Below, one piece after another: positions 1-9,079 of a stretch of DNA of 64,000 nucleotides. The position numbers and the translations under genes are program-made. The notes beneath the pieces are model-generated. The model searched no databases. It was not told where the DNA came from and saw nothing but the letters and a program-made list of their open reading frames with translations. The DNA is from SOKG01 sp964449845 (GTDB lineage Bacteria; Chloroflexota; Dehalococcoidia; SZUA-161), in NCBI GenBank assembly GCA_964449845.1, contig CAYVES010000001.1, positions 3,612 to 67,611 on the forward strand, in the 5' to 3' direction. The number at the start of each line of letters is the position of its first letter. The stretch's first letter is position 1.

Positions 1-1251
1 CATGCCGATCACATCTTTGAAAACATGATCGTTGTGTTCGCCGAGGCATGGTGGTGGCTTGCGTATGCTGAGTGGAGTTTTGCCCATCTTCCACAACATC
101 CCCGGATAGCGGTGGGTGCCTGCCTCCCGGTGGCTGACTACCTCAAAGAAACCGCGGCACTGCAATTGGGCATCATGATAGGCATCCCTGTCGTCCAGCA
201 CCGGTCCTGCTGGTACACCCTCTTTTTGCAGGATGTACATTACGTCGTAGTGGTCATGGCGGCATGTCCACTCCTCGATATACCTGTCCAGCTCGTCCTG
301 GTTCTCCAGTCGCCCCGCCATAGTGGAAAACCTCTCCTCTTTGCACCAGGAGGGATTGCCCAGGGCACGGCATAGACCCTGCCATTCCTCTTCTGAGGAG
401 ACGGAGAGCGTCACCCACCTATCCTCCCCGTAGCACCGGTAGACCCCATGGGGAGCCATGGAGGGATGGCGATTTCCTATGGGCTCCTGAACCCTGCTGT
501 TCATAGTGTAGTCCATGATTGCCTCGCCGAGATGGGGTATCACGGTTTCGATCTGGGCCAGGTCGATGAACTGTCCCTTTCCTGTACGGTTGCGGTAGCG
601 CAGGGCGCAGAGGATGGCGAAGGCAGCGGTGGCGCCGGAGGCAAAATCGCAGTGAAACAAGAGGGACTGGGTTGTAGTGTAGTCAAGGTCGGGATAACGT
701 GTTAGCCAGGTATGGCTGGCCAAGGCCTGAAGCTGGGCACCGAACACGGTACAATACTTGTGGGGGCCGCTACAACCGAGGCCGGGCATGCTGAGATAGA
801 TGATGTCTTGCTTCACTTCTTTGAGTACATCATAGGTTATGCCCAGCTTCTCCACTGTGGCAGCGGCATTGCTCTCAAAGAAGACATCGCTCGTTTTTAT
901 TAGCCTCTTGAAGACGTCTATCCCCTGGGGTCTGGTGAGATCGATACAGCAGCTCAGCTTGTTCCGGTTCAGGGCATTAAACAAGCACCAACGATCCCAG
1001 GGCCTGTCACCCGCCCAGTGATCCACATAGGTCTGTAGCCCTCCGGTGCCTCCGAATGTCGCCCCGGTGGTGGGGACGAGGAATTGGGGCGGTCTGGGCA
1101 TCCACCCCCTGGTAGCCGGGGGGAAGTGATGGACCGACTCCACCCGTATAACCTCGGCCCCAAGGTCTGCCAGGAGCATAGTTCCAAAAGGGCCGGCAGC
1201 CACCACCGTCATCTCCACAACCCTCACTCCTTCCAACGGCAGCTTAGTCAT
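1..1251 (-). CDS. Family III CoA-transferase (CaiB/BaiF), 3' end cut by window edge
   Basis: The reading frame is open from an ATG at 1251 to base 1 (417 codons without a stop), so the gene continues beyond the window. The start MTKLPLEGVRVVEM and the stretch GPFGTMLLADLGAEVIRVE are the usual family III opening, and GQFIDLAQIE holds the Asp that forms the acyl-anhydride with the substrate carboxylate in this family. These enzymes move CoA between an acyl-CoA and a free acid in the cytoplasm. A strong ribosome site, AAGGAGG, lies about 10 bases before the ATG. The gene follows a second CoA-transferase on the same strand by 27 bases, so the two form an operon and may act as a heteromer, as BbsEF does. 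An extra stretch near residues 50-85, absent from the partner, suggests a different subfamily. The substrate cannot be told. Confidence 0.9.
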   Translation of the reverse strand, partial: MTKLPLEGVRVVEMTVVAAGPFGTMLLADLGAEVIRVESVHHFPPATRGWMPRPPQFLVPTTGATFGGTGGLQTYVDHWAGDRPWDRWCLFNALNRNKLSCCIDLTRPQGIDVFKRLIKTSDVFFESNAAATVEKLGITYDVLKEVKQDIIYLSMPGLGCSGPHKYCTVFGAQLQALASHTWLTRYPDLDYTTTQSLLFHCDFASGATAAFAILCALRYRNRTGKGQFIDLAQIETVIPHLGEAIMDYTMNSRVQEPIGNRHPSMAPHGVYRCYGEDRWVTLSVSSEEEWQGLCRALGNPSWCKEERFSTMAGRLENQDELDRYIEEWTCRHDHYDVMYILQKEGVPAGPVLDDRDAYHDAQLQCRGFFEVVSHREAGTHRYPGMLWKMGKTPLSIRKPPPCLGEHNDHVFKDVIGM

Positions 1252-1278
1252 GTTCCTAACCTCCTTCCGATCCCGTGC

Positions 1279-2499
1279 TTAGATAACCCCGCTCTCCCGG
1301 AGCTTCACCAGGTCTTCTCGGGCGTATCCCAGGAGCTTGCCGTATATCTCTTCATTGTGTTGCCCCAAGAGAGGAGCCGGGTGCCTTGCTTGCCAGGGCG
1401 TCTCTGTCATCTTGAAGGGTGCTCCGGGATAGGCAACCTTGCCTGTTTCTGGATGGTCGATTTCTGCGAAGAATCCCCTTGCCTTAAGATGACGATTATT
1501 GACCACGTCCTCAGGGCTGTTCAGCGGAGCGCTGGCGATGTTAACCTTGAGGAACTTCTCAAAGAGCTCATCCTTGGTATGATCGGCGAGCCAGGAGTAC
1601 CAGAGGGCATCGAACTCCAGGCCGGCCTCCATGCTGAAGATATTCTGAAATCTAGGTTCATCCTTTAGTTCGGGCATCTCCATTGCCTCGAGGTATCTTG
1701 GCCACCACTGAGGCAGGCTGAGGGTGTTGATGAAGCCGTCTTTACAGGGATAGACACCCTGAGGGAGAATAACCATCCTGACTGCCTCGCGCGGCGGCGG
1801 CCACCGAGTCGTTATCGCCCCGGCACAAGCGTAGCCCAGGAGGTAAAAGATTCTTCTATCGCCACCCCCCGCCTGTGTCTCCATAATAGAGATGTCTGCA
1901 TGCTGGCCGCTTCCCTGAAGCTCTGCGGCGTAAAGGGCACCCATGGTGGCTACTGCGGCCACGGTCCCTGCCTGATACTGAACGACGTTTCCTCCTAGCT
2001 TCAGGGGTTCCCTGTCGGCTATGCCCGTGGAGTACATTTCGCCGCCCATGGCATATTCGACGATCTCGGAAGCCTTGAAATCGCGGTAGGGGCCGCTCTG
2101 CCCGAAGTTGGAGATCGAGACCATCACCAGCTTGGGGTTTATTGCCCCCAGGGTTTGGTAATCCAATCCGAGGCTGGGCATAACACGGGGGCTGAAGCTC
2201 TCCACCAGGATGTCTGCATTGCTCACCAATTCCTTGAGGATCTTCTTTCCCGTGGCGCTCTTCAGGTTGAGGGTGATCCCTTTCTTGTTGGTGTTGAGAT
2301 GAAGAAAGAGCCCGCTCTTCTCTGCATGGGGGTCATCCTGGAAGAAAGGGCCCACTCTTCTGGCGGGGTCCCCCTCACCTGGTCTTTCCACCTTGATCAC
2401 GTCTGCCCCGAAGTCAGCCAACAGCTTGGTGCAGTAGGGACCGGCGATGTACCGAGTCAAATCTAGCACTTTGACATCTGATAACGCTTGCTCTGGCAT
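1279..2499 (-). CDS. Family III CoA-transferase (CaiB/BaiF)
   Basis: A 406-residue protein of normal family length. It opens with VKVLDLTRYIAGPYCTKLLA and has the VIKVERPGEGDP CoA-binding stretch, then GQHADISIMETQ, where the Asp is the expected catalytic residue. The likely reaction is CoA exchange between an acyl-CoA and an organic acid. I place the start at the ATG at 2499, because AAGGGGGTGG lies at good distance from it, whereas a GTG nine bases upstream overlaps that site. It is the first gene of a two-gene minus-strand operon with the CoA-transferase that runs off the left edge. Formyl-CoA, benzylsuccinyl-CoA, carnitine or bile-acid type substrates are all possible; nothing in the neighbourhood decides between them. 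Confidence 0.9.
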   Translation of the reverse strand: MPEQALSDVKVLDLTRYIAGPYCTKLLADFGADVIKVERPGEGDPARRVGPFFQDDPHAEKSGLFLHLNTNKKGITLNLKSATGKKILKELVSNADILVESFSPRVMPSLGLDYQTLGAINPKLVMVSISNFGQSGPYRDFKASEIVEYAMGGEMYSTGIADREPLKLGGNVVQYQAGTVAAVATMGALYAAELQGSGQHADISIMETQAGGGDRRIFYLLGYACAGAITTRWPPPREAVRMVILPQGVYPCKDGFINTLSLPQWWPRYLEAMEMPELKDEPRFQNIFSMEAGLEFDALWYSWLADHTKDELFEKFLKVNIASAPLNSPEDVVNNRHLKARGFFAEIDHPETGKVAYPGAPFKMTETPWQARHPAPLLGQHNEEIYGKLLGYAREDLVKLRESGVI

Positions 2500-2805
2500 G
2501 ATTTCCACCCCCTTAGATTTGATTGCTACGCTTTGAGAGGGGATCGGCTATGACTCCCAGTGATTGTTGGTGGCGACTACTATAGCAGGGCAAGGCGCTT
2601 TGTGCAATACAACAGATAGGGCGGCGCTTTCCTCAGCGGTGCCACGCTGTTGTTTTGACCTTCTTGGGGCTAACCTTTTGAGGACTTTTTCGTTTTAACT
2701 ATGAGAAGGCAAAAATAAGCTGGGGGGTGGGAACAGCGGCAGTGAATGATAATGACGGCTAGTGCCAGAGGGGCATCTTGACCGCAGTAAACAAAGGAGG
2801 TCGAC
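2500..2805. other. Divergent intergenic region
   Basis: About 300 bases between the divergent CoA-transferase operon and the secreted-protein gene. I see no RNA gene or clear repeat. The right end holds a near-perfect ribosome site (AAAGGAGG) before the ATG at 2806. No convincing -35/-10 pair stands out on either strand. Confidence 0.5.
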
Positions 2806-3477
2806 ATGAAGAAGGTATGGCTGATCCTTGGTGTGGTGGTGGCCGTGGTGGCCCTGGGCGTGGGGATAACGAGCGCCTATGCACAGGGCAATGGAAATAG
2901 CAGAACCTTACCAGGTCTGTTCTGCGACGAGTGGCTGCTGGGCGAGATTCAAGGGGATCCCACAGGTGACGTAATCAATCTAGTGCCCACGGGTGGTGAC
3001 ATGCCGGTTGTGATAACGGTGGACGAGGATACCGATTATAGAGCCTGGGTGGCACCGTGGCAGGAGGTCACCCTTGACAGTCTTGATGACGGCGACTGGA
3101 TAGCGGTGTGCATCGAGGATGGCGTAGCGGAGGTTGTGATTTTGTTCGAGGTGCCACAGAAGCCCTTCCGCCTTAGGCTTGACGGCAACGTGACCGGAGT
3201 CACCGGCCAGGAAATCACTGTGGGGATCGGCGAGGACAAGACGTTCACCATAGACCTATCAAACTCGGGCGTCGATACCACCGGGATTGAGCAAGGGCAA
3301 TCTGTAAGGGTGACCATCGGCGAATGCAGGCCCCTCCTTTCGAGGTATTGCCCTGGCCTTCACCTGGGATGGTTTCTTGAGAAGAGCCCGTTGGCGCTCG
3401 CTCCCGATGTGAAACATTTTGAGCGGATGGTGGAGAGGTTCGAGCAGAGGTTTGAAAACTGGCGAGACCGGTTTTAG
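2806..3477 (+). CDS. Secreted protein with two repeated beta domains (DUF5666-like)
   Basis: 223 residues. A clear signal peptide: MKK, then a hydrophobic stretch to about residue 22, then SAYAQG with a plausible AYA cleavage site. The mature part has two similar units (about residues 45-115 and 125-170), each with a G-x-V/I-T-x-V pattern and an ITVDEDTDY or FTIDLSNSG segment, as in DUF5666-type OB-like domains. The C-terminus is a short charged helix rich in FE and RFE. An AAAGGAGG ribosome site precedes the ATG. The ECF sigma gene starts 160 bases downstream on the same strand. In related genomes such proteins often accompany DUF5667 proteins, and a DUF5667-type protein lies just downstream here. 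The function is unknown; an extracytoplasmic role is likely. Confidence 0.75.
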   Translation: MKKVWLILGVVVAVVALGVGITSAYAQGNGNSRTLPGLFCDEWLLGEIQGDPTGDVINLVPTGGDMPVVITVDEDTDYRAWVAPWQEVTLDSLDDGDWIAVCIEDGVAEVVILFEVPQKPFRLRLDGNVTGVTGQEITVGIGEDKTFTIDLSNSGVDTTGIEQGQSVRVTIGECRPLLSRYCPGLHLGWFLEKSPLALAPDVKHFERMVERFEQRFENWRDRF

Positions 3478-3574
3478 CGATGAAGTTCATCTCCTTAAGC
3501 CAAGGGTCGGTTCGGCACCAGAGGCCTGCGCTTGGCCTCAATTGACGGAGAACATGGTTCCCCTTAGCTGAAGG

Positions 3575-3603
3575 TTTACCCGCCCCCTTCCCTGGGTTAT
3601 ACT
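3575..3603 (+). promoter_or_regulatory. Probable sigma-70 promoter of the ECF sigma operon
   Basis: TTTACC (3575-3580), a 17-base spacer, then TATACT (3598-3603). Transcription would begin near 3610, about 28 bases before the GTG start at 3638. Confidence 0.45.
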
Positions 3604-3637
3604 GGCGGATACCGATTGCAGGGAAGGAGAGCCGCGG

Positions 3638-4183
3638 GTGCAAGACGAGGAGACCTTTGCCCAGGGGTTGAAGAAGCGGGACCCTGAGACCTGGGCCAGG
3701 CTTTACGAAGAGTACTTCCCTAGGATTTACCGCTACATCGCCCTCAGGGTGCAGAACCGAACGGAGGCGGAGGACTTGACAGAACAGGTGTTCCTTAAGG
3801 CGCTTGAATCCAGCCCATCTTTCAAATGGCGCGGGGCGCCAATTTCATCCTGGCTATTTCGTATTGCCCGCAACCGAGTTATCGACTACCGGAGGACCGA
3901 TAAGTCGAAAAGGACATTGCCTCTGAATGAGTTCCTGGTGAGCGACACCATCGACCCAGAAAGGGCAGCAGAGAGGAACTCTGACATACGCCAGTTGATT
4001 CAAGCAGTGGGCCAGCTCACTCAAGCGCAGCGGGATGTGATTGAGTTGCGCTTTGCTGGCGGGCTATCAATTTCTGAGGTTGCTAACATACTGAGGAAGA
4101 GCCCAGGGGCGGTAAAAGCCCTGCAGCACAGTGCTTTGGCGACGCTACGTGGGAAGCTCTCCGGCTGGAGCAATCATGAATAG
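3638..4183 (+). CDS. RNA polymerase sigma factor, ECF subfamily
   Basis: 181 residues with the two sigma-70 parts in order. Region 2 (about residues 18-85) contains YEEYFPRIYRYIALRV, EAEDLTEQVFLKAL and SWLFRIARNRVIDYRR. Region 4 (about 120-172) contains LTQAQRDVIELRFAGGLSISEVANILRKSPGAVK, a helix-turn-helix that would read the -35 box. The start is GTG at 3638, after GGAAGGAGAGCC. The stop overlaps the start of the next gene by eight bases, so the two are translationally coupled. The downstream membrane protein is the natural candidate for its anti-sigma partner or sensor. The target genes cannot be told from the window. Confidence 0.92.
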   Translation: MQDEETFAQGLKKRDPETWARLYEEYFPRIYRYIALRVQNRTEAEDLTEQVFLKALESSPSFKWRGAPISSWLFRIARNRVIDYRRTDKSKRTLPLNEFLVSDTIDPERAAERNSDIRQLIQAVGQLTQAQRDVIELRFAGGLSISEVANILRKSPGAVKALQHSALATLRGKLSGWSNHE

Positions 4184-5030
4184 ACGCTTTGAGGATATCC
4201 TGGATACATGTCTCGATCGCATCACGCTGAAGGGTGATAGCATCGAGCAGTGCCTGGAAAGCTATCCTGAGCAGGCGGCGGAGCTTGAGCCTCTTCTCAG
4301 AGCAGCCCTCTCCATCAAAGAAGTCTTCTCTATTGAGCCTCGCCCTGAGTTTCGGCAGGTGGCTAAAGCCCGATTGCTGTCGGCACTCGCCGCCAGAGGA
4401 GAGAAGAAGGAAAGACGCCGTGTGCCATTCTGGAGCTGGCAGCGGCGCTGGGCTGTGGCTATAGCTGTGGTCCTGGCTCTCTTTCTAGCTGGCGGGGGCA
4501 CGGCAATGGCATCATCGAATAGCTTACCCGGAGATGTGCTCTACCCGGTGAAAATGGCGACTGAGAAGGTGCAAGCATTTTTCACCTTTGGCGACGAAGC
4601 CAAGGCCAACCTCCACATAAAGTTCGCTGAGCGTAGGGTCAAAGAGATTGAGTCGTTGGCTGAGAGAGGACGCAGTATTCCCCAGTCCGTTCTGAAGGTG
4701 ATGGGTGATGAAACAGGCCGAGCAATTGACTTGGTGGAACGGCACAAGTCACTCAAGGAAGAAATGGTCGCCAAGCTGGTAGGTTTAACCTCGAATCAGG
4801 ACATGGTGTTGGCAAGGTTGGCTGAAAAAGTCCCTCCGAATGCAAAATTGCGACTTCAAGAGGCGCTCGAACGCTCGAAAGATGCTCACAAGCGAGTAGT
4901 GATTCTAAGGGACAGACTTCCAAAGCTGGAAAACCTGAGGATAGTTCCAGGGCGCAATTGCTGCCAGCCAGCTGAGCTTGGCACCAGTCGAGCTATGGAG
5001 AGAGCCGACAGCCGGTATTCTACTCCTTAG
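4176..5030 (+). CDS. DUF5667-type membrane protein, probable sigma-factor partner
   Basis: 284 residues from an ATG inside the end of the sigma gene. Residues 1-85 resemble the short helical cytoplasmic region of anti-sigma-like proteins (DILDTCLDRI, CLESYPEQAAELEPLLRAAL). One membrane segment follows (about 95-115, WAVAIAVVLALFLAGGGTAMA). Outside comes the DUF5667 signature: SNSLPGDVLYPVKMATEKVQ, then AKANLHIKFAERRVKEIE. The extracellular part is helical and ends in a Cys-containing tail. The gene is coupled to the ECF sigma gene, and in Chloroflexota and Actinobacteria such pairs are common. Regulation of sigma activity from the membrane is inferred. It ends 11 bases inside the end of the convergent coiled-coil gene. 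Confidence 0.85.
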   Translation: MNRRFEDILDTCLDRITLKGDSIEQCLESYPEQAAELEPLLRAALSIKEVFSIEPRPEFRQVAKARLLSALAARGEKKERRRVPFWSWQRRWAVAIAVVLALFLAGGGTAMASSNSLPGDVLYPVKMATEKVQAFFTFGDEAKANLHIKFAERRVKEIESLAERGRSIPQSVLKVMGDETGRAIDLVERHKSLKEEMVAKLVGLTSNQDMVLARLAEKVPPNAKLRLQEALERSKDAHKRVVILRDRLPKLENLRIVPGRNCCQPAELGTSRAMERADSRYSTP

Positions 5031-6279
5031 TAGTTACTATGATCCTTCTGATGGGAGCGTCCTCTCCCGTTTGTCGGCCGGGGACTGTCTTGTCAGCATC
5101 GGGGAGTTCCTCTGAGGCTTGGTCTACTTCGGGCAGCTCCGCGATGACCTCCAGAAGGGGGGTAGGTTCCTGTACAAGGACTCTAATTGTTATACCTTTG
5201 TCCACCGAGCCTCCCAAATTCAAGACATCTATGTGAGGAGTCTGTTTCAGATGTTTGTGGAGTTGCAGCATTCGATCTAGGCTTACGGGAGGCGGGAGTG
5301 CTAGTTCTACGGTGCTGGAGAAAAGGTCGGGGTTTCCTTCTTCTTCCTCTTGTTGGCTAGGTGGCTGCTGCTCCTCTGTCTCGTCAGTTGTCGTTTCGCT
5401 TTGCACATCTGCGGCTGCTTCTGTTTCGGAGCGCTCGGGTACTGCGCTCCCTTTTTTCGTTGACCTGGCTGGAGGTTTTTCAAAGACCTCTACGAGTGAA
5501 AGTAAGTTGTGATGAATATTCTCGAATACTCCTCTAATCTCATCTTTGCTTATTGGCTTGCCTTTCGCTAGTAGTTGCTCAGCTTCTTGGTTAACAAGCT
5601 GAGCGCCTTCCTCTGCCCTTTTCTTCGCTTCTCTCAGAATACCCTGTGCCTCCTGCTCAGCTTCATCTCGGGCTGGGGCCTCGACTGCTTCGATGGTCTG
5701 TTGCGCGGCCTTGATTAGCTCTTGAGCTTCTTGTTGTGCTGCTGCGATTATTTCCTCTCCCCTCTCTTTGGCTCGCATTTCAGTTTCGGCGATGATTGCA
5801 TCCGCTTCCGCTCGACCTCTTTCTTCAGCGCGTGCGACAATGCTCATAGCTTTGGCCTTCGCCTTTTCCTCTATTTCGGTCCTGATACTATTTGCCTGCT
5901 TGGCAGCCTCGATAATAGTCCTCTCTGCGAACCTGGTGAGAGAATCAATGTTCTCCAGTTTGTCACGATCAACCTCGGTTGTGTGCCCATTTGAGGGGGT
6001 TCTGAGCAATTCCAGGCGCTCCGGTTCTCCACCATCAACCTCGGCTGCGTGCCTCTCCGTAAGCTGGTTTGCGGGGGAATCCAGGTGTTCCAGTTTGCCT
6101 GCAAGGTGACTATATTGGTATGCCAGTCTGCTAACCAGAGAATCCAGATGCTCAAGTTGTTTGGCTAGGTTGCCATATTGATTTGTCAAGCTGTCAACAA
6201 AGGAGTACACTTCCGTCTCATCCAGCCCGTTCTTGACTATCTTGAACTTGCGTCCCCAAAGCTCCTTTTCTGTATCCAT
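5020..6279 (-). CDS. DivIVA-headed coiled-coil protein, paralog 1
   Basis: 419 residues. The head (about 8-32, LWGRKFKIVKNGLDETEVYSF) has the DivIVA pattern F-x-x-x-x-x-GL-D-x-x-E-V-x-x-F, used by DivIVA and GpsB proteins for membrane-curvature or pole binding. Residues 35-75 hold repeats of LEHLDS. A long Ala/Glu/Lys coiled coil (about 110-250) is built of units such as EAKAKAMSIVARAEERGRAE. An acidic, Gln-rich linker follows, then a C-terminal domain (about 320-395) with VELALPPPVSLDRMLQLHKH and GGSVDKGITIRVLVQEPTPL. The tail is RRIIVTTKE. It has no signal peptide or membrane segment, so it should be cytoplasmic. The same head, coil and tail occur in the proteins encoded at 6582-8488 and 30610-33528. 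A 20-base box 59 bases upstream is shared with the neighbour. The role is unknown; a polar or cortical scaffold is my inference. Confidence 0.75.
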   Translation of the reverse strand: MDTEKELWGRKFKIVKNGLDETEVYSFVDSLTNQYGNLAKQLEHLDSLVSRLAYQYSHLAGKLEHLDSPANQLTERHAAEVDGGEPERLELLRTPSNGHTTEVDRDKLENIDSLTRFAERTIIEAAKQANSIRTEIEEKAKAKAMSIVARAEERGRAEADAIIAETEMRAKERGEEIIAAAQQEAQELIKAAQQTIEAVEAPARDEAEQEAQGILREAKKRAEEGAQLVNQEAEQLLAKGKPISKDEIRGVFENIHHNLLSLVEVFEKPPARSTKKGSAVPERSETEAAADVQSETTTDETEEQQPPSQQEEEEGNPDLFSSTVELALPPPVSLDRMLQLHKHLKQTPHIDVLNLGGSVDKGITIRVLVQEPTPLLEVIAELPEVDQASEELPDADKTVPGRQTGEDAPIRRIIVTTKE

Positions 6280-6337
6280 AGCGTTGATGTCCTGTGTGGC
6301 TGCACTACTTTGATTTTGATGTAGTCTGTACTAGTTC

Positions 6338-6357
6338 GCAATGAGATTTTAGTACTT
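6338..6357 (-). promoter_or_regulatory. Conserved upstream box of coiled-coil paralog 1
   Basis: Plus-strand reading GCAATGAGATTTTAGTACTT. It differs at one base from the sequence at 8550-8569, which lies at nearly the same distance from the start of paralog 2. Read on the gene strand it contains TACTAAAAT, which could include a -10 hexamer TAAAAT, and the palindrome AGTACT. Confidence 0.5.
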
Positions 6358-6581
6358 GTTGCAGTAGGAATTTGGTTCTGTTCCGTGCAGACCCGTTTGG
6401 GGGGATATGGCCTAATTAGGCAAAGGGCTTTAAGAGAAACCGATAGGGATTCGCGCTGGTCGAGATAACTAGGCTGATGGCTATTGTAGAGATTCGTCAG
6501 TATGCCGGGATGCCAACCAGTTCAACTGGTGGGGTTGTGCACGCATTCTTGGCCACCTTAGGAAGACGCCCCGGCCGTGGT
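6358..6581. other. Intergenic region between coiled-coil paralogs 1 and 2
   Basis: Together with the leader from 6280 this is about 300 bases between two same-strand genes. Apart from the conserved box at 6338-6357 I see no RNA gene, terminator hairpin or repeat. Confidence 0.4.
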
Positions 6582-8488
6582 CTATTTTCGCGTAGTTACT
6601 ACGATTCTTCTGACAGGTGGTTTGCCTGCTGCCTTCTGGATATCTCCTTTATCCCTGTCACCCAGTGATGGCTCTGATGCCTTCTCTACTTCGGGAAAAT
6701 CTCCAAGAACCTTAAGAAGCGGCAAAGGAGTATCCAGGAAGAGCCTGATCGTGATACCTTTATCTCTGGAGACTCCCAGATTCATCACTTCTATTTGAGG
6801 AATATGCCTCAAGTTCTTATGCAGTTGCAGCATGCGATCTAAACCTACCGGGGGCGGGATCGTCAATTCCACAGTGCCCTGGTAAAGGACAAGTTCTTCC
6901 TTCTTCTCTTCCTCTTCCTCCAGTACAGGTGTGGGCTGCTCCTCAGCTTCTTCTGCTATCATCTCTGGTTGTTCAACNNNNNNNNNNNNNNNNNNNNNNN
7001 NNNNNNNNNNNNNNNNNNNNNNNNNNNNNNNNNNNNNNNNNNNNNNNNNNNNNNNNNNNNNNNNNNNNNNNNNNNNNGTACAGGTGTGGGCTGCTCCTCA
7101 GCTTCTTCTGCTATCATCTCTGGTTGTTCAACAGGAGCAGCTTCAACTTCGGCTTTCTCTTCCTCCGGTACAGGTGTGGGCTGCTCCTCAGCTTCTTCTG
7201 CTATCATCTCTGGTTGTTCAACTGGAGCAGCTTCAACTTCGGCTTGTTCAGGTGCTGTAATCTCCTCTTCCTTTGGTACAGCCGCTATTTCCTCAATTTC
7301 TCCCAAGTCTAGGAGCAATCCCTCATAGACTTTCTTGAACTTCCCCCTTATCTCCTCTTCTCCTATCTTCTTGCTCCTTAGCAGCATTAGCTCGGCTTCT
7401 TGCTTGATACCCTGTGCCTCTGCTTCAGCCTTGTCCTTTGCCGCTTTTAGAATACCCTGTGCTTCCTCCTCAGCCTTGGCTGTTCGTTCTTCCACCAAAT
7501 GCTCGGCCTTTTCGCTGGCTTCGGCGATAATTCTGCCGGCTTCCTCTTCGGCAAGGCCCTTGACGGACTCCGCTTTCTCTTCCGCCTCTTTTAGGACCTC
7601 CTGGGCTTGCCGTTCGGCTGCTTCAGCCTTTTGTTTGGCTTCGGCGGTAATTCGGTCGGCTTCTTCCTGGGCCGGTGCTATGATTGTCTCCGCCTTTTCT
7701 TCTGCCGCTCTTACGATGTCCTGAGCTTGTTGTTCAGCCAGCGAGGCTCTTTCTTGCACAGTATCCTCTGCTCTTTGCTGACCTTCAGCTACTATCCTGT
7801 CAGCTTCCGCCTTAGCTTTCTCCTCAGCCTCAGCTACAATTCTCTCAGCTTCCGCCTTAGCTTTCTCCTCAGCCTCAGCGACGATTCTCTCAGCTTCTGC
7901 TTTGGCCTGTTCTCCAGCCTCGGCGATCATCTTTTCTGATTCAGCCTTGCTTTGCTGAGCTTCAGCGATGATTCTCTCGGCTTTTGCTTTGGATTTCCTT
8001 TCAGCCTCAGCGACGATTCTCTCAGCTTCTGTTTTGGCCTTTTCTTCAGCCTCGGCGATCATCTTTTCTGATTCAGCCTTGCTTTGCTGAGCTTCAGCGA
8101 TGATTCTCTCGGCTTCCGCCTTAGATTTTTCTTCAGCCTCGGCGATCATCTTTTCTGATTCAGCCATAGCTTGCTGAGATTCGGCGATGATTCTCTCGGC
8201 TTCCGCCTTGGATTTCTCTTCAGCCTCGGCGATAATGGAAGCAGCCTGGGCGTTTGCATCTTCCTCTATTTCTATCCTGATACTCTGTGCCTGCCTATCA
8301 GCTTCGATTATGGTTTTTTCTGCAAGCTTCTTGAGGGAATCTACATGCTCGAGTTTGCTTGTGAGTTCGTTATTCTGCTCAATAAGGTCGCTAATGAAAG
8401 AGAAGACTTGAGCTTGGTCTAGCCCCTTCTTGACTATCTTGAACTTCTGCTGCCAGAGTTCGCTTGCGTCACTCTTGCTTGCGTCCAT
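6582..8488 (-). CDS. DivIVA-headed coiled-coil protein, paralog 2 (assembly gap inside)
   Basis: One gene, read as two open frames only because a run of 100 N (6978-7077) interrupts it. The head (about 10-40, LWQQKFKIVKKGLDQAQVFSF) has the same DivIVA pattern as paralog 1. The coiled coil (about 55-380) uses 15- and 14-residue units such as AEAEEKAKAEAERIV and AEAQQSKAESEKMI. Next comes a tandem repeat of about 27 residues, with the pieces EVEAAPVEQPEMIAEEAEEQ and PTPVPEEEKA, seen twice before the gap and again after it. The C-terminal domain (VELTIPPPVGLDRMLQLHKN, then DKGITIRLFLDTPLPLL) and the tail RRIVVTTRK match paralog 1. The assembly gap sits in the tandem repeat, so copy number and total length are unknown. 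The start is ATG at 8488, with GGATGGGAGCGTT before it. Confidence 0.75.
6978..7077. other. Assembly gap (100 N) inside a tandem repeat
   Basis: The same stretch encoding EQPEMIAEEAEEQPTPV occurs immediately on both sides, so this looks like a repeat collapse. The run length is not frame-preserving, so 100 is a placeholder and not a measured size. Confidence 0.9.
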
Positions 8489-8549
8489 AACGCTCCCATC
8501 CTTTCATGGCTGCCTCGTGTTTGGATTGTAGAAGGACTTACAGCACATG

Positions 8550-8569
8550 GCAATGATATTTTAGTACTT
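8550..8569 (-). promoter_or_regulatory. Conserved upstream box of coiled-coil paralog 2
   Basis: Plus-strand reading GCAATGATATTTTAGTACTT, 62 bases upstream of the start at 8488. It matches the box before paralog 1 at 19 of 20 positions. The flanks are unrelated, which points to selection on the box and not a recent copy. Confidence 0.5.
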
Positions 8570-8971
8570 TTTCTGACTAGGACTTTCGTACCACTCCAGT
8601 TGTGAGTTCTCGTTTAAGAAGGTATGACAATCGACAACTCTAGGTTGGGCTACGGGATGTAGTCTTGCTGTCTACATTGCAAGCTACCTTTAGCCTATTA
8701 GCTATAGACTGAAGCCTCCTGGCGTATCTCGGTAACTCCTTAGGGTAGCACTTAGCCGTAGCCATGTCAAAACTGCTTTGTCAGGGGTTGGCTGGGTGTG
8801 TTGGGCGGGGCCAGTTTGGATGTAGCTTCTGACATCGTTTGATAACGGGGTGAAAAGGAGGGCTATCAGCCGCCCCCCATGAGGATTCGGGAGCAAAGGT
8901 CGTAAAATAGGGTGGGGATGACTCGCGCTGGTGGTTAACTTCGGGCTCGTAGCTAAGATCGTGTACGATAC
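8570..8971. other. Intergenic region, nothing clear
   Basis: Divergent region between the coiled-coil operon and the methyltransferase/acyltransferase fusion. The short open frames here have no ribosome site and no protein-like composition. I see no RNA gene or repeat of the families found elsewhere in the window. Confidence 0.4.
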
Positions 8972-9000
8972 TTGACATATCTATAAAGACGTAGTACAAG
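8972..9000 (+). promoter_or_regulatory. Possible promoter of the fusion gene
   Basis: A perfect -35 TTGACA (8972-8977), 17 bases, then a weak -10 TACAAG (8995-9000), 80 bases before the TTG start at 9080. Confidence 0.35.
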
Positions 9001-9079
9001 AGACTACACTTAAGTTCACTCTAGTTTACAACCTCGAACGCGGCTCGAATACCGAAGGTGGGCGGTAACAGGAGTAGCT

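Noticed and set aside
1..1250. Plus-strand and other-frame open frames in 1-1250.
   Set aside because: The minus-strand CoA-transferase frame is open from 1251 to base 1 and has clear family motifs; the others are shadows.
5039..6109. Several plus-strand open frames opposite coiled-coil paralog 1.
   Set aside because: Ser/Ala/Cys-rich antisense translation of Glu/Lys/Ala codons; no family signature and no ribosome site.
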